From positions 1 to 64,000 of the forward strand of contig CAVUFH010000007.1 of the NCBI GenBank assembly GCA_963740835.1: 64,000 nucleotides of DNA, in the 5' to 3' direction. The DNA comes from CAVUFH01 sp963740835 (lineage in GTDB: Bacteria > Actinomycetota > Acidimicrobiia > IMCC26256 > PALSA-610). The translations under genes were made by a program, and so were the position numbers. The notes under the pieces are model-generated. The model ran no database searches. It saw only the letters and a list, made by a program, of their open reading frames with translations, and was not told the origin of the DNA. Below are positions 1 to 8,689 of this stretch, one piece after another (within the stretch, counting starts at the first letter, position 1; each line of letters begins with the position of its first letter).

Positions 1-350
1 ACCGCGCCTTCGAGCTCGTACGCGGCGAGGGCTTCGTCGACACCGCGCCGGAGGTTCACCGCGGTCGGTCGCGTCGCCGCCACACGTTCCGCGGCGACGC
101 GCACTTGGCGCGCGGTCCGAAGCGTGTGGGCGGCCAGCGCGACGCCGTACGCACCGGCCGCGCCGAGCGCCGGCGCGCCGCGTATCGCGAGGGACGAGAT
201 CGCATCGCACAGCTGCGCCGTCGTCGAGCAGTCGATGTACCGGACGCGCGCCGGCAGCGCGCGCTGGTCGAGCACGCGCACCTTCCCGGCCCGCCAGCTG
301 ATGGTGCGCGGGATCGGATCGGCCACCGGGTTCACGGGCACCGGCGTCAC
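1..350 (-). CDS. mtnA: S-methyl-5-thioribose-1-phosphate isomerase, 5' part (cut by window edge)
   Basis: First 116 codons of a MtnA/eIF2B-alpha-family protein, read right to left and running off the left edge. The enzyme isomerises methylthioribose-1-phosphate to the ribulose form in the methionine salvage pathway. The family signature IRGAPALGAAGAYGVALA and the later RPTAVNLRRGVDEALAAYE are visible. I place the start at GTG 350, which gives the usual short lead-in to ISWRAGKVRVLDQRALP; the frame is open further upstream. The GTG overlaps the TGA of a 34-codon SDR remnant (GTGA), so translation may be coupled. ahcY just upstream on the same strand fits a sulfur-metabolite recycling role. Confidence 0.85.
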   Translation of the reverse strand, partial: MTPVPVNPVADPIPRTISWRAGKVRVLDQRALPARVRYIDCSTTAQLCDAISSLAIRGAPALGAAGAYGVALAAHTLRTARQVRVAAERVAATRPTAVNLRRGVDEALAAYELEGA

Positions 351-451
351 AGGGGGACTCCGAACGCCGGATCGGTCCGGTCGATGAGCGATAGCCCGAT
401 GCCGCTCGCGCCGCTCGTGACGACCGCGACCTTGCCTGCGAAGTCCTGCAT
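347..451 (-). pseudogene. Short-chain dehydrogenase remnant (34 codons)
   Basis: An ATG-started reading frame of 34 residues begins MQDFAGKVAVVTSGASGIGL, which is the N-terminal strand and glycine-rich NAD(P) loop (TxxxGxG) of a short-chain dehydrogenase. After that it changes to SLIDRTDPAFGVPL and stops. A full SDR has about 250 residues and there is no room for one before mtnA, so this looks like an internal deletion that joined the first 20 codons to a few terminal codons. Its TGA overlaps the GTG of mtnA, so it may survive as a leader peptide. An assembly join is the alternative. Confidence 0.55.
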
Positions 452-478
452 GGCGCTGTTTCTACCTGAGAACGCGCA

Positions 479-523
479 ACTGGCGTCACAGACGACCCGT
501 GGAGGGTCATCCGTGACGCCAGT
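479..523 (-). terminator. Hairpin downstream of ahcY
   Basis: An 11-bp perfect inverted repeat (ACTGGCGTCAC at 479-489, GTGACGCCAGT at 513-523) encloses a second 5-bp stem (GACCC 494-498 with GGGTC 504-508). It lies just after the ahcY stop codon on the minus strand. There is no strong U-run after it, so termination is inferred from the stem and position. Confidence 0.5.
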
Positions 524-537
524 TCGGAAGTGCGGGT

Positions 538-2010
538 TCAGTACCGGTAGTGCTCGGGCTTGTACGGGCCCTCGACCGGCACGCCGATGTACTCCGCCTG
601 GTCCTCGGACAAGGACGTGAGCTTCACGCCGAGCTTGTCGAGGTGGAGCCGTGCCACCTTCTCGTCGAGGTGCTTCGGCAGCGTGTACACCTTGCGTTCG
701 TAGAAGTCGGTGTGCGTGAACAGTTCGACCTGGGCGATCACCTGGTTCGTGAAGCTGTTCGACATGACGAAGCTCGGGTGACCGGTCGCGCACCCGAGGT
801 TCAGCAGGCGGCCCTCGGCGAGCACGATGATCGCGTGGCCGTCCGGGAAGACCCACTCGTCGACCTGGGGCTTCACGTTGCGCCGTTCGACGCCGGGAAA
901 CTTGGCCAACCCGGCCATGTCGATCTCGGTGTCGAAGTGACCGATGTTGCCGACGATCGCGTTGTGCTTCATCTTCGCCATCGCATCGACGGTGATCACG
1001 TTCATGTTGCCGGTGGTCGTGACGAAGATGTCGGCCGTGTCGACGACGTCGTCGAGCGTCGTGACCTGGAAGCCCTCCATCGCGGCCTGCAGCGCGCAGA
1101 TCGGGTCGATCTCGGTGACGATGACACGTGCGCCCTGACCGCGCAACGACTGCGCACAGCCCTTGCCGACGTCGCCGTAGCCGCAGATCACCGCGATCTT
1201 GCCTGCGATCATGACGTCGGTGGCGCGGTTGATGCCGTCGACCAACGAGTGCCGGCAGCCGTAGAGGTTGTCGAACTTCGACTTCGTGACGGAGTCGTTG
1301 ACGTTGATCGCCGGGAACAGCAGCGTGCCGGCCTGCATCATCTGGTAGAGGCGGTGCACACCCGTCGTCGTTTCTTCGGTGACACCCTTGATCTCCGCGG
1401 CGACGCCGTGCCAGAGCTTGGGGTTCTCCTCGAGCAGCCGGCCGAGCACGCCGAGCACGACCGCGAACTCCTCGTTGTCGCCCGTCGACGGGTCGGGAAC
1501 CGCACCCGCCTTCTCGAACTCGACACCCTTGTGCACGAGCAGCGTCGCGTCGCCGCCGTCGTCGAGGATCATGTTCGGGCCCGCCTCACCCGGCCACCTC
1601 AGGGCCTGCTCGGTGCACCACCAGTACTCCTCGAGCGACTCGCCCTTCCACGCGAACACCGGAACACCCTTGGGATTCTCGGGTGTGCCGTCGCGGCCGA
1701 CCGCGACCGCGGCGGCGGCGTGGTCCTGGGTCGAGAAGATGTTGCAGCTCACCCACCGCACGTCGGCGCCGAGGTCGACGAGCGTCTCGATGAGCACCGC
1801 CGTCTGGATCGTCATGTGCAGCGAGCCCATGATCCGCGCGCCGGCGAGCAGCTTCTGCGGCCCGTACTCCTCGCGGCAAGCGATCAGGCCCGGCATCTCG
1901 ATCTCGGCGAGCTCGATCTCCTTGCGGCCCCATTCGGCCAGGCCGAGATCGGCAACCTTGAAGTCGGTGAACGTCCCTGCGTTCGCGGAACGAGCATCAG
2001 TAGCAGTCAA
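538..2010 (-). CDS. ahcY: Adenosylhomocysteinase (SAH hydrolase)
   Basis: 490-residue cytosolic enzyme that reversibly splits S-adenosylhomocysteine into adenosine and homocysteine and so relieves inhibition of methyltransferases. Visible family features are the substrate-domain segment ADVRWVSCNIFSTQDHAAAA, the NAD-binding loop GYGDVGKGCAQSLRGQGARV, the block VGNIGHFDTEIDM and the C-terminal KPEHYRY typical of the family. Length is normal. The frame is open upstream to 2289, but a TTG at 2010 preceded by AAGGAG nine bases away gives the expected N-terminus (TATDARSANAGTFTDFKVAD). The roughly 150-base leader to the divergent nitrilase gene has no riboswitch I can recognise. A hairpin follows the stop. 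Confidence 0.95.
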   Translation of the reverse strand: MTATDARSANAGTFTDFKVADLGLAEWGRKEIELAEIEMPGLIACREEYGPQKLLAGARIMGSLHMTIQTAVLIETLVDLGADVRWVSCNIFSTQDHAAAAVAVGRDGTPENPKGVPVFAWKGESLEEYWWCTEQALRWPGEAGPNMILDDGGDATLLVHKGVEFEKAGAVPDPSTGDNEEFAVVLGVLGRLLEENPKLWHGVAAEIKGVTEETTTGVHRLYQMMQAGTLLFPAINVNDSVTKSKFDNLYGCRHSLVDGINRATDVMIAGKIAVICGYGDVGKGCAQSLRGQGARVIVTEIDPICALQAAMEGFQVTTLDDVVDTADIFVTTTGNMNVITVDAMAKMKHNAIVGNIGHFDTEIDMAGLAKFPGVERRNVKPQVDEWVFPDGHAIIVLAEGRLLNLGCATGHPSFVMSNSFTNQVIAQVELFTHTDFYERKVYTLPKHLDEKVARLHLDKLGVKLTSLSEDQAEYIGVPVEGPYKPEHYRY

Positions 2011-2164
2011 TTGCGGACTCCTTCGTGTTTGCGCGGGACACGACGCCCAGGAAGGACCGTGGCCACGACAGAACCGTTGGAGTCGGCCCGGATCACCGGA
2101 TGACAGCCCCGAGGGCCCGACCAGCCCTTGATGGTACCGGACCCGGGCGCGAAGGTCACTGCCT

Positions 2165-3094
2165 ATGACGACGAGCGGGCACCGTGCGGGCAGTGGTGGG
2201 CGCGAGCGGGTGAAGGTCGCAGCGGTCCAGGGCACGCCGGTCTTCTGCGACCGGGACGCGACGATCGAGAAGGTCGACGCGCTCACCAAGGAGGCCGCGG
2301 CGCAGGGCGCGGCGCTCGTCGCCTTCCCCGAGGCGTTCGTGCCCGGCTACCCGGACTGGGTGTGGCGGACGACGCCGTGGGCCGACGGCGAGTGGTACGC
2401 CCAGTGGGCCGACCAAGCAGTGGACGTCCCCGGGCCTGCGTGCGACGCCCTCGGTGCGGTCGCGGCGGAGAGCGCGGTGTACCTCGCGGTACCGGTGAAC
2501 GAACGCGACGGCGGCACGATCTACAACACGTTGCTGTACTTCGGTCCGGAGGGCGCGTTCCTCGGCAAGCACCGCAAGCTGATGCCGACGGGCGGCGAAC
2601 GGCTCGCGTGGGGACAGGGCGACGGGTCGACCTTGATCAGCTTCGACACGCCGTTCGGTCGCGTCGGCGGGTTGATCTGCTGGGAGAACTACATGCCGCT
2701 CGCGCGCACCGCCATGTACGAGCAAGGCGTCGACATCCTCCTCGCACCCACCTGGGACAACTCCGACGTGTGGGTCGCGTCGATGCGCCACATCGCGAAG
2801 GAGGGCCGCTGCTACGTACTCGGCATCACGTCCTGCCTGCGCGCCACCGACGTACCCGGAACGTTCGCCGGGCGCGACGACATCTACGGCGGGGACGACG
2901 ACTGGATGTCGCGCGGGAACAGTGTGATCGTCGATCCGTACGGCGGGGTGCTCGCGGGACCGATCAGCGAGACCGAAGGCATCCTCTACGCGGAAGTAGA
3001 CACGGACACGGTCCGCCGGTCCCGCCGGCAGTTCGACGTCGTCGGGCACTACTCGCGTCCGGACGTCTTCCACTTCGAGGTGCGGAGCGACTGA
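2165..3094 (+). CDS. Nitrilase (carbon-nitrogen hydrolase family)
   Basis: 309-residue nitrilase-superfamily enzyme. The catalytic triad can be read as Glu56 in FPEAF, Lys in GKHRKLMPTGGER and Cys in GGLICWENYMPLA. The KHRKLMPT and ICWENYMPLAR contexts match true aliphatic/aromatic nitrilases (nitrile to acid plus ammonia) better than the amidase branches, though the substrate cannot be told. The start could be ATG 2165 (a GAAGG lies about 11 bases upstream) or GTG 2210, just before VKVAAVQGTPVF where homology starts. The stop TGA shares its A with the ATG of the next gene, so the two are translationally coupled. Confidence 0.88.
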   Translation: MTTSGHRAGSGGRERVKVAAVQGTPVFCDRDATIEKVDALTKEAAAQGAALVAFPEAFVPGYPDWVWRTTPWADGEWYAQWADQAVDVPGPACDALGAVAAESAVYLAVPVNERDGGTIYNTLLYFGPEGAFLGKHRKLMPTGGERLAWGQGDGSTLISFDTPFGRVGGLICWENYMPLARTAMYEQGVDILLAPTWDNSDVWVASMRHIAKEGRCYVLGITSCLRATDVPGTFAGRDDIYGGDDDWMSRGNSVIVDPYGGVLAGPISETEGILYAEVDTDTVRRSRRQFDVVGHYSRPDVFHFEVRSD

Positions 3095-3831
3095 TGGAGA
3101 TCGCCGAACACATCGACGCACTCGCGCGCGAGGGCAAGCTCCTCGCCGACGCTGGCGCACGCGCGGATCTCGACGCGCCGGTTCCGTCCTGCCCCGAGTG
3201 GCGGGCGCGGGATGTGCTGCAGCACACCGGCGAGGTGCACCGGTGGGCCGCGTTCATCGTCGGGGAACAGATCCGGGACGCCGAGGAGAAGCCGGTGACG
3301 TACCCGCCGGACGACGATCTGCTCGAGTGGTTCCGCGCCGGTCACGCGACACTCGTCGAGACCTTGGTGGACGCGCCGCCCGATCTCGAGTGCTTCGCGT
3401 TCCTGCCTGCGCCGAGCCCGCTCGCGTTCTGGGCGCGCCGGCAGGCGCACGAGACCGCGATCCACCGCGCAGATGCCGAGAGCGCGACTGGTGCGATCTC
3501 GCCGTACCCCGCCGACTTCGCGACCGACGGCATCGACGAGTTGCTCTACGGCTTCGCGAGCCGGCCCCGCCGCAAGCCGCTCCCGATCGACGGCCCGATC
3601 GACATCGGCGTGCACGCGACTGATGCCGGCCGCGTGTGGACGATCCGTCTACGTCCCGAAGGGATCGCGGTCTCGGACGAGCTCGGAGGGATAGACGTGG
3701 CCGTGCACGCCGACGCGTCGGATCTCTACCTGCTGCTGTGGAACCGTCGTGGACTCGACGGTGTGCGCGTCGATGGTGACGCGAGCATCGTCGATCACTG
3801 GCACGACTCGCACCATGTGCGCTGGAGCTGA
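3094..3831 (+). CDS. DinB/maleylpyruvate-isomerase-like (TIGR03083-type) protein
   Basis: 245 residues. The first part (HIDALAREGKLLADAG, VPSCPEWRARDVLQHTGEVHRWA) matches the four-helix mycothiol-dependent maleylpyruvate isomerase N-terminal fold, with the conserved CPEW and H..EVHRW metal-site residues; the RQAHETAIHRADAE segment supplies the usual third helix histidine. The C-terminal half is the small beta domain of actinobacterial homologues (SDLYLLLWNRR). Such proteins are thought to carry out metal- and low-molecular-weight-thiol-dependent transfers, but the reaction is unknown here. It overlaps the nitrilase stop by one base (TGATG), suggesting a joint role. Confidence 0.75.
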   Translation: MEIAEHIDALAREGKLLADAGARADLDAPVPSCPEWRARDVLQHTGEVHRWAAFIVGEQIRDAEEKPVTYPPDDDLLEWFRAGHATLVETLVDAPPDLECFAFLPAPSPLAFWARRQAHETAIHRADAESATGAISPYPADFATDGIDELLYGFASRPRRKPLPIDGPIDIGVHATDAGRVWTIRLRPEGIAVSDELGGIDVAVHADASDLYLLLWNRRGLDGVRVDGDASIVDHWHDSHHVRWS

Positions 3832-3846
3832 CGCGCGCCGACGAGG

Positions 3847-5058
3847 TCAGTCGTCGATCGCGGCGTATGCCGCGGTCGCGAAGTCGCGGTGCAGTTGCGG
3901 CAACACCGGCGACGTGAACGCGCGCTGGGTCAGGAGGATCGTCGTCATGTCCTGGGCCGGATCGGTCGACCACGATGTTCCCAGCCCGCCGGTCCATCCG
4001 TACGCGCCGACGGAGTCATAGAGGTTCGTCCGTCGCGTCACCACGGCCACGCCGAAACCCCAGCCGTTGCCGTCGAAGAACCCGGGCACCATCGCACCGT
4101 GCGCCTTCTGCGCCGCGGTCAGCTGATCGCTCGTCATCAACTCGACGGAAGGACGCGATAAGACGCGGTCGCGGCCGACGGCACCTCCGCGCAACAACAT
4201 CTGCGCGAACACATTGAAGTCGTCGGCGGTCGATACGAGGCCGGACCCGCCCGCCGGGAAGGCGGGACTCGCGTTCCACTGCCCGCCGACGGGCTCGTCG
4301 TGCACCTCGAGCGCGCCGGTCTCGAAGTTCGTCCAGTATCCGGTGACGAACCGATCTGTCTTTTCGGGCGCCACACGGAACCCGGTGTCGTGCATACCGA
4401 GCGGGTCGAAGATGCGCTCACGCAGGAACTCGGGGAACGGCTGGTTCGCGGCGCGTGCGACGAGGACACCGAGCACGTCCGAGCCAGTGTTGTACATCCA
4501 CCGCTCGCCGGGCTGGTGGACGAGCGGCAGGGTGCCGAGCCGCCGTATCCACTCGTCCGGCGCGGGGACCCGCCCAGGTGCGGGCGGCCCCTGCCCGAGC
4601 TCCAGTTCGGCGAGCGCATCGCCGATCGGGGACGTGCCGGGCGGCTCCAGGATGATCCCGAGGCCCATGGTGAACGTCAGCAGGTCGCGCACGGTGACCG
4701 GACGGTTCGCGGGCACCGACTCGGCGAGCGGCCGGTCGATGCCGCCGATCACGCGACGGTCCGCGAGCTCGGGGACCAGCCGGTCGACCGGCTCGTCCAG
4801 CTGCACCTTGCACTCTTCGACGAGGATCATCGTCGCCACTGCGGTGACCGGCTTCGTCATCGAAGCGATCCGGAAGATCGCGTCGCGCCGCAGACGTTCA
4901 CGACCGTCGGCGGTGGTATACCCGAGCACCTCGACGTGCGTCTCGCCGTGCCGGCTGACGAGTGCGACGACGCCGGGCACGTCGCTGTGCTCGACGTGGC
5001 GCGCGAGGACTTCGCGCATCCCGTCCAGTCGAACCTTCGAGAGTCCACCAGCCACCAT
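3847..5058 (-). CDS. Serine hydrolase, class C beta-lactamase/esterase family
   Basis: 403-residue beta-lactamase-fold hydrolase. The nucleophile motif SxxK is SMTK (in FRIASMTKPVTAVA), the second motif is YNTG in ERWMYNTGSDVLGVL (YxN type), and a GWTGGLGT stretch near the C-terminus corresponds to the third active-site element. This combination is typical of EstB-like esterases and putative D-aminopeptidases, not antibiotic-cleaving enzymes. No signal peptide is seen, so it probably acts in the cytosol. ATG 5058 is preceded by GAGGAG at a spacing of about five bases. The stop lies 15 bases from the convergent DinB-like gene. Confidence 0.85.
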   Translation of the reverse strand: MVAGGLSKVRLDGMREVLARHVEHSDVPGVVALVSRHGETHVEVLGYTTADGRERLRRDAIFRIASMTKPVTAVATMILVEECKVQLDEPVDRLVPELADRRVIGGIDRPLAESVPANRPVTVRDLLTFTMGLGIILEPPGTSPIGDALAELELGQGPPAPGRVPAPDEWIRRLGTLPLVHQPGERWMYNTGSDVLGVLVARAANQPFPEFLRERIFDPLGMHDTGFRVAPEKTDRFVTGYWTNFETGALEVHDEPVGGQWNASPAFPAGGSGLVSTADDFNVFAQMLLRGGAVGRDRVLSRPSVELMTSDQLTAAQKAHGAMVPGFFDGNGWGFGVAVVTRRTNLYDSVGAYGWTGGLGTSWSTDPAQDMTTILLTQRAFTSPVLPQLHRDFATAAYAAIDD

Positions 5059-5101
5059 CGTCCTCCTCGGTCGCGCCGACGCGAGATCAGACTCACAGAG
5101 G

Positions 5102-5120
5102 CCGCCGAACTCATCGGCGG
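5102..5120 (-). terminator. Short hairpin after the 5.1-5.9 kb hydrolase gene
   Basis: CCGCCGA (5102-5108) and TCGGCGG (5114-5120) form a 7-bp GC-rich stem with a 5-base loop, immediately downstream of the alpha/beta-hydrolase stop and upstream of the serine hydrolase. No T-run follows, so it could equally be a spacer hairpin. Confidence 0.35.
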
Positions 5121-5123
5121 ATC

Positions 5124-5855
5124 TCAGCCAGCCGATGCCCAGAGCCGCTCGAGGCCGGAGGCGACTTCGGCCGGCTTGGTCGCAGGCCACCAGTGGCCGC
5201 TGTCGGCGAACATCGTGAGCTGTGCCTGCGTCCGCGCCGCGAGCCGCTCGCCGAAATTCGCGGTGACGTACGGGTCGTCGGCACCCCAGAACACCGCCCC
5301 CGGACGCGTGGGCAGCACCCGGTCGACGCCGTCGTGCCAATCCCCGAAACCGCTCGCAGCCGAGCGATACAACGCGAGCACGCACTGCTTCATCGTGTCA
5401 TCGATGTGACTCGCCATCGCGGCGGCCTTCTCGCGCCCGCCGACTTGATCGGCGAGCGTGTCCACCAGCGCGTCACCGCTCATCGCCTCCATGACCTGCT
5501 CGCCGACCTCGGGCGTCTGCCACATCTGGGCGAGGTCGTGCCACACGTACTCCCGGTCGACCGTGCCCGACCCGGCCGCCCACGTCCGGATGAGATCGGG
5601 GCGCAGCGACACCGCACGCTGGACGAGCAGCGATCCCCAGTCGTGGCCGACGATGTCGACGGGTGCACCGACTCGCTCGATCTCCGCGATCAGCCAGTCG
5701 ACGTACTCGTCCTTCGTCGCGGTGAAGTCGGCCGGCACCGGCGCGGCGAAGCCGGGCAGGTTGGGCGCGATCACGTCGGTGCGCGTGATCGCGGCGCGGA
5801 CGCTGTCCCACAACGCAGACGTGTCGGGAACACCGTGGACGAGGAATGCGGGCAC
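5124..5855 (-). CDS. Alpha/beta hydrolase (epoxide hydrolase/dehalogenase-like)
   Basis: 243 residues. The fold markers are the oxyanion loop LVHGVPDTSALW, the nucleophile elbow DIVGHDWGSLLVQRA (Asp nucleophile in GHDWGS, as in haloalkane dehalogenases and epoxide hydrolases rather than a serine), FWGADDPYV for the acid residue and MFADSGHWWPATKPAEV for the histidine. An Asp nucleophile implies an ester intermediate on an epoxide, haloalkane or similar substrate. I start it at GTG 5855, with AAAGGAG upstream. It begins two bases after the stop of the PLP decarboxylase gene on the same strand, so the two are probably co-transcribed. Confidence 0.82.
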   Translation of the reverse strand: MPAFLVHGVPDTSALWDSVRAAITRTDVIAPNLPGFAAPVPADFTATKDEYVDWLIAEIERVGAPVDIVGHDWGSLLVQRAVSLRPDLIRTWAAGSGTVDREYVWHDLAQMWQTPEVGEQVMEAMSGDALVDTLADQVGGREKAAAMASHIDDTMKQCVLALYRSAASGFGDWHDGVDRVLPTRPGAVFWGADDPYVTANFGERLAARTQAQLTMFADSGHWWPATKPAEVASGLERLWASAG

Positions 5856-5857
5856 GC

Positions 5858-7273
<1,416 letters not shown>

Positions 7274-7316
7274 ATGGCACCTCCACCTTCGGTCGACGGT
7301 CCCCTTCGAACGTGTG

Positions 7317-8357
7317 TTACGTCGCGAGACGGTGTTTCAGTTCGAAGATCGCGTCGATCGGTCCGGGGTCGACGTCGTTGTCCAGCGCGAGGTAGCAGGA
7401 CACCCAGTCGCCGAGGTACATGAGGTCGAGGAGCTGCGCGAGCCGGCCCTCACCTTCGGCCTCGACACGGATTACCTGGTGGACCGCTTCCGCGATGATC
7501 TCGCGCGTGATGTCGAACCGGCGCCGAAGCTGCGCGTGCTCGAACCCGTGCCGCAACTCCACGACGGTCATCAGCTGCCTCGTCACGTCTCCGTGCTGAC
7601 CCCAGCCGCAGATCTCGTTGTGGTCGAGCTCCGGGTAGGCGTGCCAGTAGGCCGGCGCCTTGGCGTTCTCGTTGACGTCGCACTTCCAGCGGTACGCAGC
7701 CACCGCGCCGAGCGCGCCGCCCCCGTAGATGATCGGGATCGTGCGACCGATCTGCCGGGCGAGCTCACGCGCCGGGTTCGCGGCACCCTCGACGCTCGGC
7801 TGACAGGCATCCCGACGACGCGCGAGCTGTTCCTGCGCGCGCACCAGCAGCGCGTGCCCGCCCGGAGCCAGACCCATGCGGAACAGCACGACGGCGAGCG
7901 GCGCAACCAGTGCACCGATCGCGGCGCGCGGGAGGAATCCGTCCGGGCAGGGGACGTGTAGGCCGTTGTGATCGCGCGCGAGCTCGGCCAGCTCGCCACC
8001 ACGCGAGATCGCGATGAGCCACGCACCGCACTGCACCGCGGCGCGCGCCATCGACACCGTTTCCTCGGTGTCACCCGAGTACGAGACCGCGATCGCGAGC
8101 GTCCCCGGGCCGACGTACGCGGGTGCGCGGTACTGCTTCAGGACCTGCAGTGGTACCGGGATCTCGTCGTTGCACGCGGCGGCAATGACGTCACCGGAGA
8201 TGCCGGAGCCACCCATTCCGAGCACGACGATGTTGCGGACGCTGCCCGCGACAGGGAGCAAGCCAACCTGCAGCTCGCTCGCGGCCTCGTGCGCGGCCGC
8301 GAGCTGCTCCGGCAACCCCCGGACCGCATCCAGGAACCGCAGCGAGTCGCTACTCAT
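7317..8357 (-). CDS. Bifunctional phosphoglucose/phosphomannose isomerase (SIS domain)
   Basis: 346 residues with two SIS subdomains: GMGGSGISGDVI (phosphosugar loop) and VSYSGDTEETVSMA in the first, IIYGGGALGAVAAYRWKCDVNENAKAPAY in the second, and a conserved HNEICGWG histidine/glutamate pair. This matches archaeal/actinobacterial PGI/PMI enzymes, which interconvert fructose-6-P with glucose-6-P and mannose-6-P. It is the last gene of a manB-Trm112-isomerase unit, which points to mannose-phosphate supply for GDP-mannose. The Mycobacterium equivalent position holds an SIS protein next to manA. Confidence 0.88.
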   Translation of the reverse strand: MSSDSLRFLDAVRGLPEQLAAAHEAASELQVGLLPVAGSVRNIVVLGMGGSGISGDVIAAACNDEIPVPLQVLKQYRAPAYVGPGTLAIAVSYSGDTEETVSMARAAVQCGAWLIAISRGGELAELARDHNGLHVPCPDGFLPRAAIGALVAPLAVVLFRMGLAPGGHALLVRAQEQLARRRDACQPSVEGAANPARELARQIGRTIPIIYGGGALGAVAAYRWKCDVNENAKAPAYWHAYPELDHNEICGWGQHGDVTRQLMTVVELRHGFEHAQLRRRFDITREIIAEAVHQVIRVEAEGEGRLAQLLDLMYLGDWVSCYLALDNDVDPGPIDAIFELKHRLAT

Positions 8358-8439
8358 GCGGCTTCGGTCTCCGGCCCTCGATCACCGTGTGGCGAACGTC
8401 GAGCCACCGGGCCTCCGACCTGCGCCTGGCCGCGCTCGC

Positions 8440-8682
8440 TCACGCGTTTTCGTCGAAGGTCGGCGTGATGCCTTCCGCCGCGGCCTTCTTCGTCAACCGT
8501 GCGTCTTCCGCGTCGTCAACGGTCTCGGCTTCGTCGATCAGCATGATCGGGATGTCGTCCTGCACGAGGTAGCGCCGCTTCAGCCGCGGGTTGTAGAGCG
8601 CGTTCTCGTCGGCGAAGTACAGCAGCGGGCCCTTGTCCTCGGGGCAGGCGAGAATCTCGAGCAGTTTCGAGTCGAGGGACAT
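8440..8682 (-). CDS. Trm112-like small protein
   Basis: 80 residues (MSLDSKLLEILACPEDKGPL...). The LLEILACPxxKGPL opening and the RYLVQDDIPIMLIDEA block are diagnostic of the Trm112/UPF0434 family. In other organisms Trm112 proteins bind and activate methyltransferases. This copy keeps only the first cysteine (ACPE), so it has no classical zinc knuckle. It starts seven bases after the phosphomannomutase stop and precedes the isomerase by about 80 bases, an arrangement conserved in actinobacteria. Its partner is unknown. Confidence 0.88.
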   Translation of the reverse strand: MSLDSKLLEILACPEDKGPLLYFADENALYNPRLKRRYLVQDDIPIMLIDEAETVDDAEDARLTKKAAAEGITPTFDENA

Positions 8683-8689
8683 GTGTGAG

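Noticed and set aside
550..2103. 517-codon plus-strand frame opposite ahcY
   Set aside because: It is the mirror of a fully recognisable ahcY, with His/Arg/Asp-rich low-information sequence.
2011..2164. SAH or SAM riboswitch in the ahcY leader
   Set aside because: Some GC-rich pairing can be drawn, but none of the conserved blocks of known SAH or SAM riboswitches could be matched.
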